Assembly: GCA_008973525.1 (NCBI GenBank) | Contig: WACJ01000007.1 | Span: forward strand, 1,054,001 to 1,118,000 | Length of the DNA stretch: 64,000 bases | DNA from: Stenopsyche tienmushanensis | Lineage: Eukaryota > Arthropoda > Insecta > Trichoptera > Stenopsychidae | Reading direction: 5' to 3' | In this document: one piece after another, positions 16,889 to 29,200 of the stretch | How positions within the stretch are numbered: position 1 is the first letter of the stretch | How the letters are laid out: every line of letters begins with the position of its first letter | Notes under the pieces: model-generated | Databases searched by the model: none | What the model saw: only the letters and a program-made list of their open reading frames with translations | Told to the model about the DNA's origin: nothing | Program-made: the position numbers and the translations under genes

Positions 16889-19800
16889 ATGAGGGGAGTC
16901 AGAGTGTGGACGGTGCTCGCGCTGCTGTGGCAGTCGGTCGAGTCGGGGACGCTCGTCGACGCTGACTCGGCGTCGGGCGCTTGCCGGCTGGCCCGAGAGC
17001 TGTGCGGGAGCTCGAGTGACGAGCTCGGGGCGGCCGCCTGCGCCCAGGGACTGCCGAAGGAGCAGCTGTCTCGCCTGGGCGCCGATTGCGAGCACGAGCT
17101 GTGGTCGCGCGCGGCGGCGCTGCTAGAGCCGCGGAAGCTGCGCGAGCGCGCCGAAGTGCCGTGCGGTCGCGAGCGAGCGCTGACGCAGTGCTCCGCCGAA
17201 CCGGACTATCTGGCGTGTCTCGTGGGCGCAGAGCCGACGCTAGAGAGCGGCGCCTGCCGAGCTTTCGTTCGAAAGCTCGCCTGGCTCGCGTTCGGCGACG
17301 TGCGTCTGCTCTCGTCGTTCGTCGACGCGTGTCGCACCGACGTCGAGAAGACCAAGTGTGGGCGCCTCGGTCGCGACGGCGAGGCCTCGCTCTCTCACGG
17401 CGAGACGCTCGCGTGCCTGCAAACGAGGATCGACGAGCTCGATCACCCATGCCGGCGAGAGGTGCTCCGGCTCTCGGAGCTGCAGGCGGACGACGTCAAG
17501 AACGACCGACAGCTCTATCTCTCGTGCGCGGAAGACCGCCTTCGCTTCTGTCCCGATCTCTCTCCAGGCTCCGGGGCCATCTACAGGTGCCTCATGCTGA
17601 GAAAATCTGATAGAGGTGAGATCAATCCCCCATTTTTTAAAATTTAAATATGAAATAAGACATGAAAATCAATTCAAATACAGTTACAAAACATTGTACC
17701 GTATGCATATCGCTCTGACCGTCGGTTCCTATAAGTAATCTGCAAATAGAAAACCACAAGCGATAATCTGTTATCAAAACTAAATTAAAATATTTTTAAC
17801 AGATCATTATATGGTAGTTGTTTCATAATTCAAGTATATTATTTCTTCGTCGTGCAAACTAATGCGTAATTTTCTCCTTTTCAGCTATGTCAAAGCAATG
17901 CCAAGAGCAATTGGCCAGAAGACAGAAGCTCATATCTCAAGACTACAGAGTCAGCAGGGGACTCTCGAGAGCATGCAAAGAAGACATAAGATCATATCGT
18001 TGCAGAAGGGGAGTTTCAGACGACAAAGATGTCAGATTGGCCCAGATCCTCGTCTGTCTGGAGGGGGTGGCAAAAAACAATAGCAAAATTTCTTCCGAGT
18101 GCCGAGCCGAAATGATCGATCATCGAAAAATGCTCTTGGAAGATTATCGGCTCTCTCCTGAAATTATGCACGACTGCGCTTTCGACATTGGTAAATTCTG
18201 CAGCCCAGTGGAAATCGGAGGTAAAACGATTCACTGTCTGATGGAACACGCGAGGTCCAAGAGAAAAAACATGAAAATCGACGTCAGCTGCCAGCGGGCA
18301 CTGGAAGGACTCGTTAAGCAGACCGACGCAGGGGAGGACTGGCGTGTCGACCCAGTTCTCCGTCGGGCTTGCCAGTCGGTCGTCGATACGGCTTGTAAGG
18401 AAGCGAGCGGGGGCGAGGGAAGGGTTATGTCCTGCCTCGTCGAGAAACTCGGCACGGCTTACATGACGGAGCAGTGCAGCGCGGCCGTTGTTCAGATCCA
18501 ATACTTTGTTGCAAGAGATTTCAAACTGGATCCGCAGTTGTACGCCGCCTGCAAAGACGACGCGGTCAGCTTCTGCCATGCGAAACGAGGCTGGGTCGAC
18601 GAAGAAGGTCAGATGGATCCGGAGAGGGGCCCGCTCGTCCTTCCCTGTCTCTACCGCTACGCTCTCCAGTCGAGGCCGGAGATGCAGCCGACGAGACTGT
18701 GCCTGCAGGAGATCAGGCGCGTGATGCGACAACGAGCCGCAAGCGTCGACCTGCAGCCGGAGATAGAGGAGACCTGCCTCGACGATCTCGCCCTCCTGTG
18801 CTACGACCGAACGGCGAAGGGCGAGGAGATCTCCTGCCTGCAGACAAACCTCGAGAATCTCGCGGAGAGGTGTCGCGTTGCCGTCGCCAACTTTACCGAG
18901 GCCCAGGCCGGACACGTCGAACTGAATCCGATCATAATGAAAAACTGTCAAAGGGCAATGGAAAAATTTTGTCCGTCGATATTCAGGAATGGCAAAGACG
19001 AAGGAGAAGTGATGGATTGTCTGATTGCTCGCAAGAACGAACCAGGCGTAAGATCAGACGTCAAATGCAGAGCTGCAATCGAACATTTTCAACTAATATC
19101 GTTGAAAAACTATCACTTTACTTATAAATTTAAAGAAGCCTGTCGTTCTTACGTCATGAGATTCTGCCCTCTAGCAAAGACTAAAAGCGAAGTCATCTAT
19201 TGTTTGAGTGAAACTGTCCGTAATGACACTATCGATGGAAACCGTCATAGCATTCCCAAAGACTGTCGACAACAGTTGAGAACTCAGCTATTTCAGCAGA
19301 AGGAAAACATAGATTATGATCCCAAACTGTCTGCAGCTTGCAAGAGCGACTTGAAACAGTTCTGCACTAACGTTGAACACGGATCATCTCAAGCATTGGA
19401 GTGTCTTCAAAATGTTCGAGGCAAACTTTCATCGTCTTGCCAGTATGTCCTGTTTTCGTTGAAAAAGCAAGAATTGACTGATAACTCTGTGGACTACAAC
19501 CTTATTACTACTTGCGGTCCCATGATATCACTGTTTTGCCATGACACTGAGCAATCAAGGGTCCTAGAATGTTTGAAGGTAAAATACTTTTGTGCTTTTT
19601 TTAATAACATCTACATAATTTCATAAATTGATATAACAATTATTTAGCATCATAATATATAATAATATCTGATTTAAATGTATTTTAGGTACACAAAGAA
19701 GAAGCAACATTTGATGAAAAATGTAAACTGATTGTCGTGCATAGAATGATCGATCAAAATTCTGATTATAGATTTAATCCTACTCTTCAAGCGTCTTGCA

Positions 19801-20878
19801 AACCAGATATTAAAAAATTCTGCTCTATTATTATAGGTTAGAAATTTGTAATATACATTGTGTAATAGATTGTCCGAAGAATTTTTGTGGCAAAAAATTA
19901 ATTTAATTCCGTCGGCTAAATTTTAATAACATTATTTTTTCAGCAAATGAACCTCAAGATAAAGCATTGCAAGGAAAAGTTATAGGTTGCCTTAAAAATA
20001 AATTTCGGGAGTCGAAGCTCAGTTCAAATTGTGAACATCAAGTAGCAGCAGTTTTACGAGAGCAAGCTCTGAATTATCATTTAGATCCATTACTAAGCAC
20101 TCTGTGTCGTGTAGAAATTGATTCTATCTGTAAACCGACCGACAATTCTGATACTGCGTCAAATGGTGAAGTAAGGAATAAAAAACACGCCGTAAATCTT
20201 GTGATATGATTGCTTGAGACTTTTAATAGCGTTATTAAAAATGTTTAAAGGTTGAAGAATGTCTAAAACAAGCATTTTTACAACGAAAAATTCCATCGGA
20301 AGAATGCCGCACAGAAATAGCAGCTCTTATAGGAGAAGCCCGAGCCGATATTCAAGCAGATCCGTTGCTTCAAAGAGCTTGCGCTGTAGATATTCTCAAA
20401 TGGTGTAATCATCTCGAGCAAGGAAATGGCAGACGTAAGTATTTATTCATATAAATTTTGATTAAAATTAAATTTAATAAAATGTATTTTTAATGATTTT
20501 TGTTTTCAGATATAAAATGCTTACAAATGGTTTTATCAGGATGAAAGTAAAGTGCTTGAAGATGAGTGTAAATCACAGCTCACTAAACGTATGGAGATGT
20601 TCAAGAGTGCCGCAGTTGTATGTTAAATATTTTGCATAGTTTAGAAGAACACGATAGAAATGTCTCTTAAAATATAATTTTTTTATTGATAAACGTTTAT
20701 TTTAATTTTACAGATAATGGTTCCTGAAGATTTTCAAGATTTGTATGATCAAGTTGTCACTTCGCCAGCCAGAAGATATTTTCTGGTAGTGTTTTTTACA
20801 TTTGTAGGGATGACATTTATTGCGGGACTGTTCTGCGGAAGGGTCACTCGCAAAGCCAAATATATGAAAAGAAAGTAA
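16889..20878 (+). CDS. GLG1: Golgi apparatus protein 1 / cysteine-rich FGF receptor (7 exons, one-base frameshift)
   Basis: Single-pass Golgi membrane sialoglycoprotein (also known as ESL-1, MG-160) implicated in binding and trafficking of growth factors such as FGF and pro-TGF-beta. Exons: 16889-17615, 17885-19578, 19689-19836, 19944-20170, 20251-20434, 20510-20617, 20714-20878; about 1083 residues after ignoring one extra base. The N-terminus is a signal peptide (hydrophobic VWTVLALLW). The lumenal part is a long series of about 60-residue cysteine-rich GLG1 repeats, with recurring CxxDI/L..FC and xCL patterns. The C-terminus has a membrane span around YFLVVFFTFVGMTFIAGLFC and a short basic tail KYMKRK. 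In exon 6 the frame breaks at 20539-20540: one surplus G after CLQMVLS creates TGA, and removing it restores DESKVLEDEC to the end. Exon 1 is GC-rich and the rest much less so. Confidence 0.93.
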
Positions 20879-22848
20879 ATCAAATGGCCAAGTCACAAGG
20901 CCAGTATTTACATCGTCGTTTTTATATATTGTAAAAAATATATGAAACTTGTGATATTTGTACATTTTTCTGAGATTTGATATATTGAGGAAATGTTCAT
21001 TTCTCCCAACTGAAATAAGGTTTTACAATACCGATACATGAAAAAAACTTGTGATAATCTTGTATTATAAAAAAAATATTTATTTTTAATTGTTCCTGTT
21101 TGGTGGATGCGAATGAGCCAGTGCGTGCATGGAAGTTTGATTGATGATATTTGTCGTGTATGTTCGTCTATGCATTTATGACATATGTAATAATGAAATT
21201 TGTATATTTTTATATAATTTTGTACGATATATATTGCTGGAATTTTTCCAAAGGATGTGTGGTTATATGCATGTTTTGTGTGTGGATGCGTGCACGCGCA
21301 TACGGAGCACTCGGTATTTGAGGTAGAAATTAGATGAAACATCTTTTGTACTTGTTAATTGTGTTACTTAGTCACCTTTTTAGTTCATTTTTCTATTTGT
21401 AAGAAAAAAATTATATGTAGTTTTTTATTACTGTGTTTTATTTTGAGTTTTGTTTATACGCACACTAAATATGATACGGAAAAGGAATAAAAAGCAATTC
21501 CGAAAATGAATATCAAATAACCGTTGAAAAGCCAGAATCATTTCATACTGTGCAATAAATATCTGAAATTGCTCTATATTATCCATTTTGATATGAAAAA
21601 CATGGACTTTCTTATTCATTTCAAGTCTTAAGTTTTTAGGTTAGGTTATCTTAAAAAAACAACTATTATAGTCTTTTGATTTGGTTGGTGCTAGAAACAT
21701 CCTTAAATAAATTTATTCAAGAGGAATACATCAAAGCATATTGGGAAATATGAATAGCTCAAAATGTTAAAATGATCTCATTCATTTTTGATGAATGATT
21801 GGAAATTCCAATGAGCAATAAATTGAAACTGAAAAAGCGATTGAGAATTTTGTAAAACATAAAGATATAAGTATAATTTAGAAGATATAATTTTTTAAGT
21901 GTTTAATCTGTTCATAGTGTATTTGTTTGCTCGATATGACATTTTTACTAGAGAGCTAAGAATTGTTTTAATTAAAATCAAAATATTATATAAATAAATA
22001 TAGGGAAAAATCAGCCAAGCCTATTTAAATAAAGCAACAATTTAGAATTGATATATGATGAATTTGTATATATGATTTTAATAATATAGTTTATTTCTAA
22101 GACGTATAAATATTTCATCGTCCTCAGTCTAATATCACAATAAATTATCCTCGTCAGGTCTCATAAAAGTTCTTAATTTCTGATGTAGATTAGCGCTAAT
22201 TTTCCATATTACGATGCAAATAAAAAATATATATTGATCGAATGAATTCCCATTCAAAGTGATCAAATTTAAAAATAACGCCATTATAATTTAAATTGTA
22301 GTTTGATCAAGACCTATATATGTCGACCATCCTTTCCGAATAATTAGATTCGTTTAAGTTCCCTAACTTTGCACCACTAGCGTTCATATCTCATCTTACA
22401 AATTAATTTAATCACAATAATATTGCAGGTAAAATGTAGCCGATTCGATCTTTAAACAAGCATCATTGCGTTTTATATATTTTTTAACCAAAGTTTTATA
22501 ATAATGATATTTTTATACAAATAAAATGTATATAAATATTTGCCTTATTCTTAATTTTGTAAATTGTGCATATTATATATTTATTTATAATTATAAACTT
22601 AATAATGTGTAATTTACCATCAGGAAAAATAATTCAAATATGCGACCGAAAAAATATTCATGGTTTTAATGTTGTATATTTATTTTTAAAATGATTTTAA
22701 GCCATCGAAATGCATTCAAGAAATAAAAATTAATATTCTACTATTGATTTTCATTGAACGATATTGATTTAGTAATTTAAAAAATAAAAACGTTAAACGT
22801 TTTTGTTAATGTTATTTCGTTTATTTGTCTAAAATTATGGTGAATTAT
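20879..22848. other. GLG1 3' region and AT-rich spacer
   Basis: Contains the GLG1 3' untranslated region with several AATAAA-like sites; no gene is evident. The reading frames on both strands are short, low-complexity and lack family similarity. Confidence 0.45.
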
Positions 22849-23010
22849 ATGATTTTAATTTTCAAAACGCTTGAAAAAACATGGGTTTTCGATTGCGTTT
22901 TTAAATGGCAAAATTATAATTGAATTTAAAAACTTTTGCGAAAAATTTTTACAAACTCAAAAACGCAATCGAATAACCAGTTTTTTCAAACGTTTTGAAA
23001 GTTAAAATGA
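22849..23010. repeat. Long imperfect inverted repeat (hairpin) upstream of CTDSPL
   Basis: A left arm of about 54 bp (22849-22902, containing TTTTCAAAACGCTTGAAAAA and TTCGATTGCGTTTTT) is the imperfect reverse complement of a right arm of about 52 bp (22959-23010, containing AAAAACGCAATCGAA and TTTTTTCAAACGTTTTGAAA). They are separated by a 56-bp loop. The outer bases TATATGATTTTAA and AAAATGATATA hint at a TA-flanked foldback MITE. It lies 240 bp upstream of the CTDSPL start. Confidence 0.7.
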
Positions 23011-23094
23011 TATAAATATGACGCACGTAAATCTCAAAAGCTTTATTACTAGTGAATTGATGTTTATTGAATTAGATTATAAATAGTCGGGCAG

Positions 23095-23249
23095 GTGATG
23101 TTCGTAAATCTCGACGGTGGGTCGCTTGGCGCGCGAGGTTGTGGGTTAGCGAACGCGCCTTTCGCCCGTCGGTGGCGTTCGCGTCGTCGGTCGTTCGCGT
23201 CGGAGACTCCCCGGTGCGGCGGAGCGCCGGCGGAGGGCGGAGGGCGCCG
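23095..23249 (+). promoter_or_regulatory. GC-rich CTDSPL promoter / 5' untranslated region
   Basis: A CG-dense patch in an AT-rich surround directly upstream of the CTDSPL start codon, continuing past exon 1 to about 23420. Position and composition fit a promoter-proximal GC island. Reading frames seen on both strands here come from the composition and are not genes. Confidence 0.5.
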
Positions 23250-26200
23250 ATGGACGCCTCCGCCATCATCACGCAGGTAGCGCGCGACGATGAGCGACCG
23301 CACCGCAACGCAGACAGAGGTAATGGCCGCACCGACACCCTCCCCCCCACCCCCGCCCCTCACTCGCGCGGCTCCGATCCGAGTGTTTTCACAACGGCGC
23401 CGCCGCCCTTCCCTCGTAGTCTGACCTCGATTTCAAATGTCGTTCATTACACAAACGAGACAAACGGCAGGTAGGCGGGTACAATCCATCCACAACTAAA
23501 ACAAAATACGTCAACGCCGCGCCTAAACTTTAAAACGCCTGATGTCTACTTAATATTTCGATACGCACGTATTCAACGTCCACCAGGATCCAAATCATCT
23601 TTATCCCGTCAATTTTATTTCATTTTATTACTTACGCCGAAGCAAATATATCAAATAGACATTTAACTGTACTAATTGTTTACACGGTCAGACACGTTGT
23701 GTTTTGTGTTTTTCTTATTAACAAATTTAAAAATAGTCGCAGACGTGGTATTCAAAACGAATATTAGTGTTCATTCCTCCCTTTAAATACGTTTGGAAAT
23801 TTTGAAGTCCAATGATTCTTCATTGCGCTAAAAATACAAATTGAAATAGTCAGACATTTAGCCGAACACTGCATAAATTATATGCGATTTCTGCGCATGA
23901 AATTTAAATTCTGTCATAAATATCATTTCATTTCGATTTTTGTTATGTACACAATATAATTGTCTATCGTATCTTAATGTTAGATTAATATTTAATACAT
24001 ATTCATGTTTATTAATCATCCAGTGTACTATAGAATGTGATTTAGATCATTTCTTAATTAGATGTTTGTGTTATTTAATTGTGATAGTTTTTGGTTAAAA
24101 TTTGTATTATTGTTTTTAATCTAAAATTGCATTTAAATTACATTATATTGTACGTACGCTACTCCTCCAAAATTACTCTCTTTATGCGGTTCACGTTTTG
24201 TGTAAATTCAGAATTTCAATGCTGTATATATACAGCAGACACGCAGTAATCCAGTCAAGGCGTCTCCTGTAATCCGACATCTCCATACAAGTATAGTACA
24301 TATGTATCTTAAAGCTACGTCAATGTTAAAATTGCAAAAGTGTGATTTTGAAGCATTTAAATCGTAATTAATCCTTTTGTAAGTTGGCAAGTGAGTACAG
24401 CCTAAGACGATCCACAATTTATGATACTAAAAAGAACTGCGAACATACAAAAGTTCATCTCCATCATTGATTGTGGGCCAAGCAAAAGGCAAACGTTCAA
24501 AAAAGAAGACTGTAGCTAACAAGGGATACAGATAGACATTCGATGACGGCAACAGTTTTTCATTTTTTATAACTGTTATGGTCATTACGTTTATGACATT
24601 AATTCTATAATAATTACAAGTACTCGTTTCCAAAAAGTTCCAGACTACAAGGATTCGGGGGCAGTGACAAATTAAATTTGCCTCACATAAGTCAAATAAA
24701 CAACTCATGATAAAGTTTTAAATACCTCACCAGTGTAATGAGCGGTTTGGTTCAAAATATAGCAATTATTGGTTAAGAAAAGAAAACGGTTTTGTACAAC
24801 ACGTTTGTATAAATTGTGAGCTGTTTTTTACAACACGCTTTATATAACACGGCTTGAGGAAAAAAATATACATAATTTTAAAGTATTATTGATATTGGAC
24901 AGTGCACCAGGATATCTGCTCGATTTAAAACATCCCAATGTTGGAATATTATTTTTACCGCCAAATACTATGTCTATAATCCAACCCTTACACCGGGGTA
25001 TAATTTCAATATTTAAAGCATATTCGTCGAACATTTGAAAACCTATTAGGATGCATCGATCAAGATGAAAATTTAACACAAGCCTGGAAAAAATTTCTAT
25101 TCGAAATTGTGTCGATATTGTTTCTGCATCCGTTAAAGAAATAAAACAATCCACTTTAAATTCTTACTGAAAAAAGATGTAGCCAGAAGTAGTCTCTGAA
25201 GAAAATGTTTTATCATCAATAGAAGATGAATACCAAAGGACAATTAACATTTGTCGTAATATCCAAGAAATATTAACCCCTAAAGGAGTACTATCCCAGG
25301 GCATGGGATCCCCCCTCCAACATTCAAAAAGAGCACTCTTGTATATTGAGCTCGGAGATAGACAGAGAGAGAACGTAGCGCAGTTCAGGAGATGGAGACG
25401 GAGAGCTTCCCTGCATACATCGCACAATTATATAGATTGTTAGCCCAAATTTATCGACTAATAATGATTTCGATTTCAAGTCTACTTAGTCTTTACCATC
25501 CTTCCGCACACTCTGTCGAGACGGTCGCGAAAGCGTTCGTCATTACGTTCATTCAGAATACCCGCTGGGTGAGCGTTCGAAATAAAACTCGGTGGTTATG
25601 CTACCTTCAATATCGAGCAAATGAGGAGGTGAATGTATGATACAGATCGAACAAATGTCTGTTATCTTTTCCCTCAAAAGAGTAGCGAAGAACTTTCATA
25701 TCGAATTACTTGTGTCACTTTAGCGCATGCAAAATAATGGTTATAAATAATAATTCATTTTTTGCGACTATTACAGGATCATTGTCTACCGCGTTGACAT
25801 GGTTTTCTGAGTGTTTGTATGTTTTAAAAATGTGTTCGTCAACCACACTTCCTGTAAATTTGAATTGAAGATAGGTTGAGTTACAAGTGATCTAAACCAC
25901 AGAAGTGCCTGCAGGTCATCCATCAATCTTTCTAACAAATTTTGAAAAATAAGATTATTCAAATTGATACATTAATTTCTAGCGTCTTAAGTCAGGGTTC
26001 CTCAGCTTTTCATTGCCTTCAGATATATATATATATATTTTTTGCATACATTCGTTAATTATCATTCTTTAGACTTGTTGTAAAATGAAATTTAACTATA
26101 TATTTTATTAACACATTACATAGTGAAAACAATAATATTTTCGTATTTTATGCGTATTTTTATGAATCGCACCATGTTTTTTCATATTTTTTCCCATTGT

Positions 26201-29200
26201 GAGGATTTGTTGAAACAATTTTAATTTTAATTGAGCATAAATTCCCAATTCACGGAGTCTCATCTGCTGTATTAATCGAGTTACGCCATAGCGGCGACAT
26301 GAAAATAGTCTTATTTCCCATATGTGAATAATTTAATAGTTGCATTCTGGCGTGTTTCTGGACTATCATTATGACAGTCTGGCGACTGAGTGCCATTAGG
26401 TTTGGGTTGCCAGACTATTACCAACTTGTTAAGTTAGTTCAAACTTGCTGAAGATAACAAGAAAATGATCTACCGTTCATTAGATTGCAATAAAACTTCA
26501 TCTAATCATTGCTAAGGATTGCATGAGTATCATAAGCACAGTCTATATATATAAAAATCAATGTTTGTTTGTCCGTATTTAATGCGCTGCCATATTGTTT
26601 ATTCGTTTGCAATAAAACTTTGTCAAGTTATTGATCACACTTGCATACGTGTTCTCACAAACTGAGGATGCATCTCGAGGATTGTTTAATATAATATTTA
26701 ACAAATTTTAAAGTACAAGTAAAACATTTACCTCATCATCATAGTGCAGCTACAAACAGTCCACTGCAGAACTATGGATCTCTTTAATATCCATTCACAG
26801 GAAGGGGTTATTCTTCTACACCAACTGAGGGTGTCTCCCCGTCCACATGCAACTTACCCAAGCGAATTTGAGACAATGCTTTCCTACTTCAGGTTGACCC
26901 TCTCAGTTCGGCAATTTCAAAACGATATAAAAGGCAACGGCAACAAAAGTTGCTAGTTCGCCAGAGGGAAAAGGTTAAAAATGATGGGCAAATATGTATG
27001 ATTCTCCGTATGTAATGTGTTAAGCACTTCAAAATAAATTAATAAATGCACTATGGACATCATTCTTAAAGATCTTCAGAAATCTTCCATAACGCAAGAG
27101 TTCTGCAGAACTCAGGTTGAAGAACCCTGTCTTAAATAATCATTTATTTCAACAACAATTAACTACAAAATTAAAGCATTCAATGCAAACCGGAAAAATA
27201 GAATTCAGCAGGAATCGAAGGAGAAAATGAATTAGCTTCAATAGTTATTAATTTGAACAGATATTATTACTCTATAGCGGAGGAACATGATTTAAAGAAA
27301 GATTAGTAAAGATTGTCAGTATAGCTGTTCTATTTCTTATTGGATAATTTGCTTATCAAAAGTTATCAATCACTCATTACAGACTTATAATATAGCTAAA
27401 GATATTAGAAGTAGTGATACAAAGGTAAAATTTACCGATGAATAAAAAATGTGAATAAAACAGACAGCATGAATGATGAATGATTCTAATTGATTTTTTT
27501 TTTACGTTAAGTTGCACACAAACATTATAATTTAATATGCTACACAATGTCTATATAAAAATATATATTTACTCTATTTCATTATCATGTTTTTATTTAC
27601 AATCGGATGAGGTATATCTATTAAGCTATTCGCTTGGTAAAGATATAAATTCTAGCAATTCATCGTAACATCGTCGATTTGCCGGGCGTTTTTTTTTTAA
27701 TATAAATTCTTCATCTTGCAGGTGCCGTATCCGAGCACAATGACAGCGAATCGACGGCGTGCGTCGGTTTGGGAACAACGAGCAAGAAGTCAAACAGCAA
27801 CGGCTTTTTACGATCGCTGCTCTGCTGTTGGGGCGGAGGAGGGGGCCGTGGCAAGGGACCTCCGTCCACGGCCGCAGACGTTGCTCCTTCTTCTCCTCTT
27901 GTGCATGCATCGGATCCTTCGCGATGGCTGCTTCCGCCTGTCAGACATCAAGATATGCACAAAAAGTGCATGGTTATAGATCTAGATGAAACGCTTGTAC
28001 ATAGTTCATTCAAGGTAATTGTCCTCTTTGTTTATATTAAACGGGTTTGTTGTCCTTAATTATAAATGTATTATATTAACTATTTTAAAATATTACTTAT
28101 TAGTTATAGAATATTTACATACTGCATAATACTGCTTTTCAAACTTTTCTGATTTCGCACAAGTAATGAATAAAACCAAAGGGTGCATTTAGAATATACT
28201 GGTGTTTATATATTAGATTGTCCTGTTAGGAATCTCGTTTTTTAAATGAAAGAGTTAAATTCAAAAAGTTTATTAAAGCATTTCATCGATACAATTTATT
28301 CTCCTTCTATTGTATATTTTTTTCATTCCGAAAGAATAAAATTCAACGGGTATTGATATAAAATATGTTTCAATTCAACTCTATGTTCATGATTTTTTTT
28401 CCTCGATGAAATGATAGTCAGATGGAGCAAGATCAGGGGAATAAGGTGGATGTGAAATTGTTTGTCAATCGAGTTCCTTTAATTTGTTTTCGATCATCTT
28501 TGATTTGTGAGGTCGCGCATTATCATGTTGCTAAAGAATTTGGCGACGGCTGACTACGCTTGGCTTCTTCGTACTCAACGCCACTTTTAAACTTTCTAAT
28601 TTTGAACAATAAATCTTCCTCGTTATGATTTGACCATATGGAAGGGCTTCATGGTAGATTATCCCTTCGGAGTCTCATTATACATTTAATAGAGATTTTT
28701 ACTGTTAGACCAGGTCAAGGGGTTGATTTCTTTACCTGCCCCTTTGAAAGCCATTGTCGTTTGCGTTTTTGATTTGAGTACAACACCCACTTTTCATTTT
28801 CAGAAAAACGGTTGTTTCTTCTCTTTATCGATTAAATCATGACACATAATCGCGCGGACCATCTTGATCTCATCAGTAATGTCATGCGGTATTCAAACAC
28901 TCTGTTTTATAGTATTTACTATTTTATTTTATTTATTAGATTCTCCGAGTGTATCACATATATTTTTAGTTGCAGTTGTTGCATTTTTTTTTTAAAGATA
29001 TTCGTAGTGTGCAATTTCGCATAAATTGTTTGTTCGGCACAAAATCCACCACCTTAAAAAGCGATTCGAATTTTTTGTTGTTGTTGAAAATAATGTTCTC
29101 TAGATGTTAGTCGACTAATAAAATATACAATACGTGTTGTCAAAGGGATGACTGAGACACAACTGGTAATATGAAAAAAAACGACATTCCTAACGGGACA

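Larger units (their letters stand above)
25993..27129. mobile_element. hAT-like element with nested insertions, CTDSPL intron 1
   Basis: Ends are CAGGGTTCCTCAGCTT and, in reverse complement, CAGGGTTCTTCAACCTG. The element is flanked by 8-bp duplications TCTTAAGT (25985-25992) and TCTTAAAT (27130-27137), matching at 7 of 8 positions. This is typical of hAT. Of its 1137 bp, 415 are a Helitron inserted later (26542-26956). No transposase frame is visible. Confidence 0.75.

Noticed and set aside
16899..17610. Arg-rich frames on both strands over GLG1 exon 1
   Set aside because: Composition effect; the GLG1 frame has a signal peptide and the cysteine-repeat pattern.
18016..18951. 311-codon minus-strand frame
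   Set aside because: Antisense shadow of GLG1 exon 2.
23276..23280. GTAGCG after ITQ as the CTDSPL exon 1 donor
   Set aside because: It leaves the wrong phase for exon 2. The donor at 23320 (GTAATG) gives the correct phase and a V residue as in vertebrate CTDSPL.
23064..23474. Frames of 92-111 codons on both strands around CTDSPL exon 1
   Set aside because: GC-rich promoter patch; only the short [10 protein letters not shown] frame has homology and splices in phase.
25392..25640. 82-codon frame
   Set aside because: Covers the junction of two dispersed repeats.
27716..27979. Alternative frames over CTDSPL exon 2
   Set aside because: Only the frame ending in [12 protein letters not shown] continues into exon 3.
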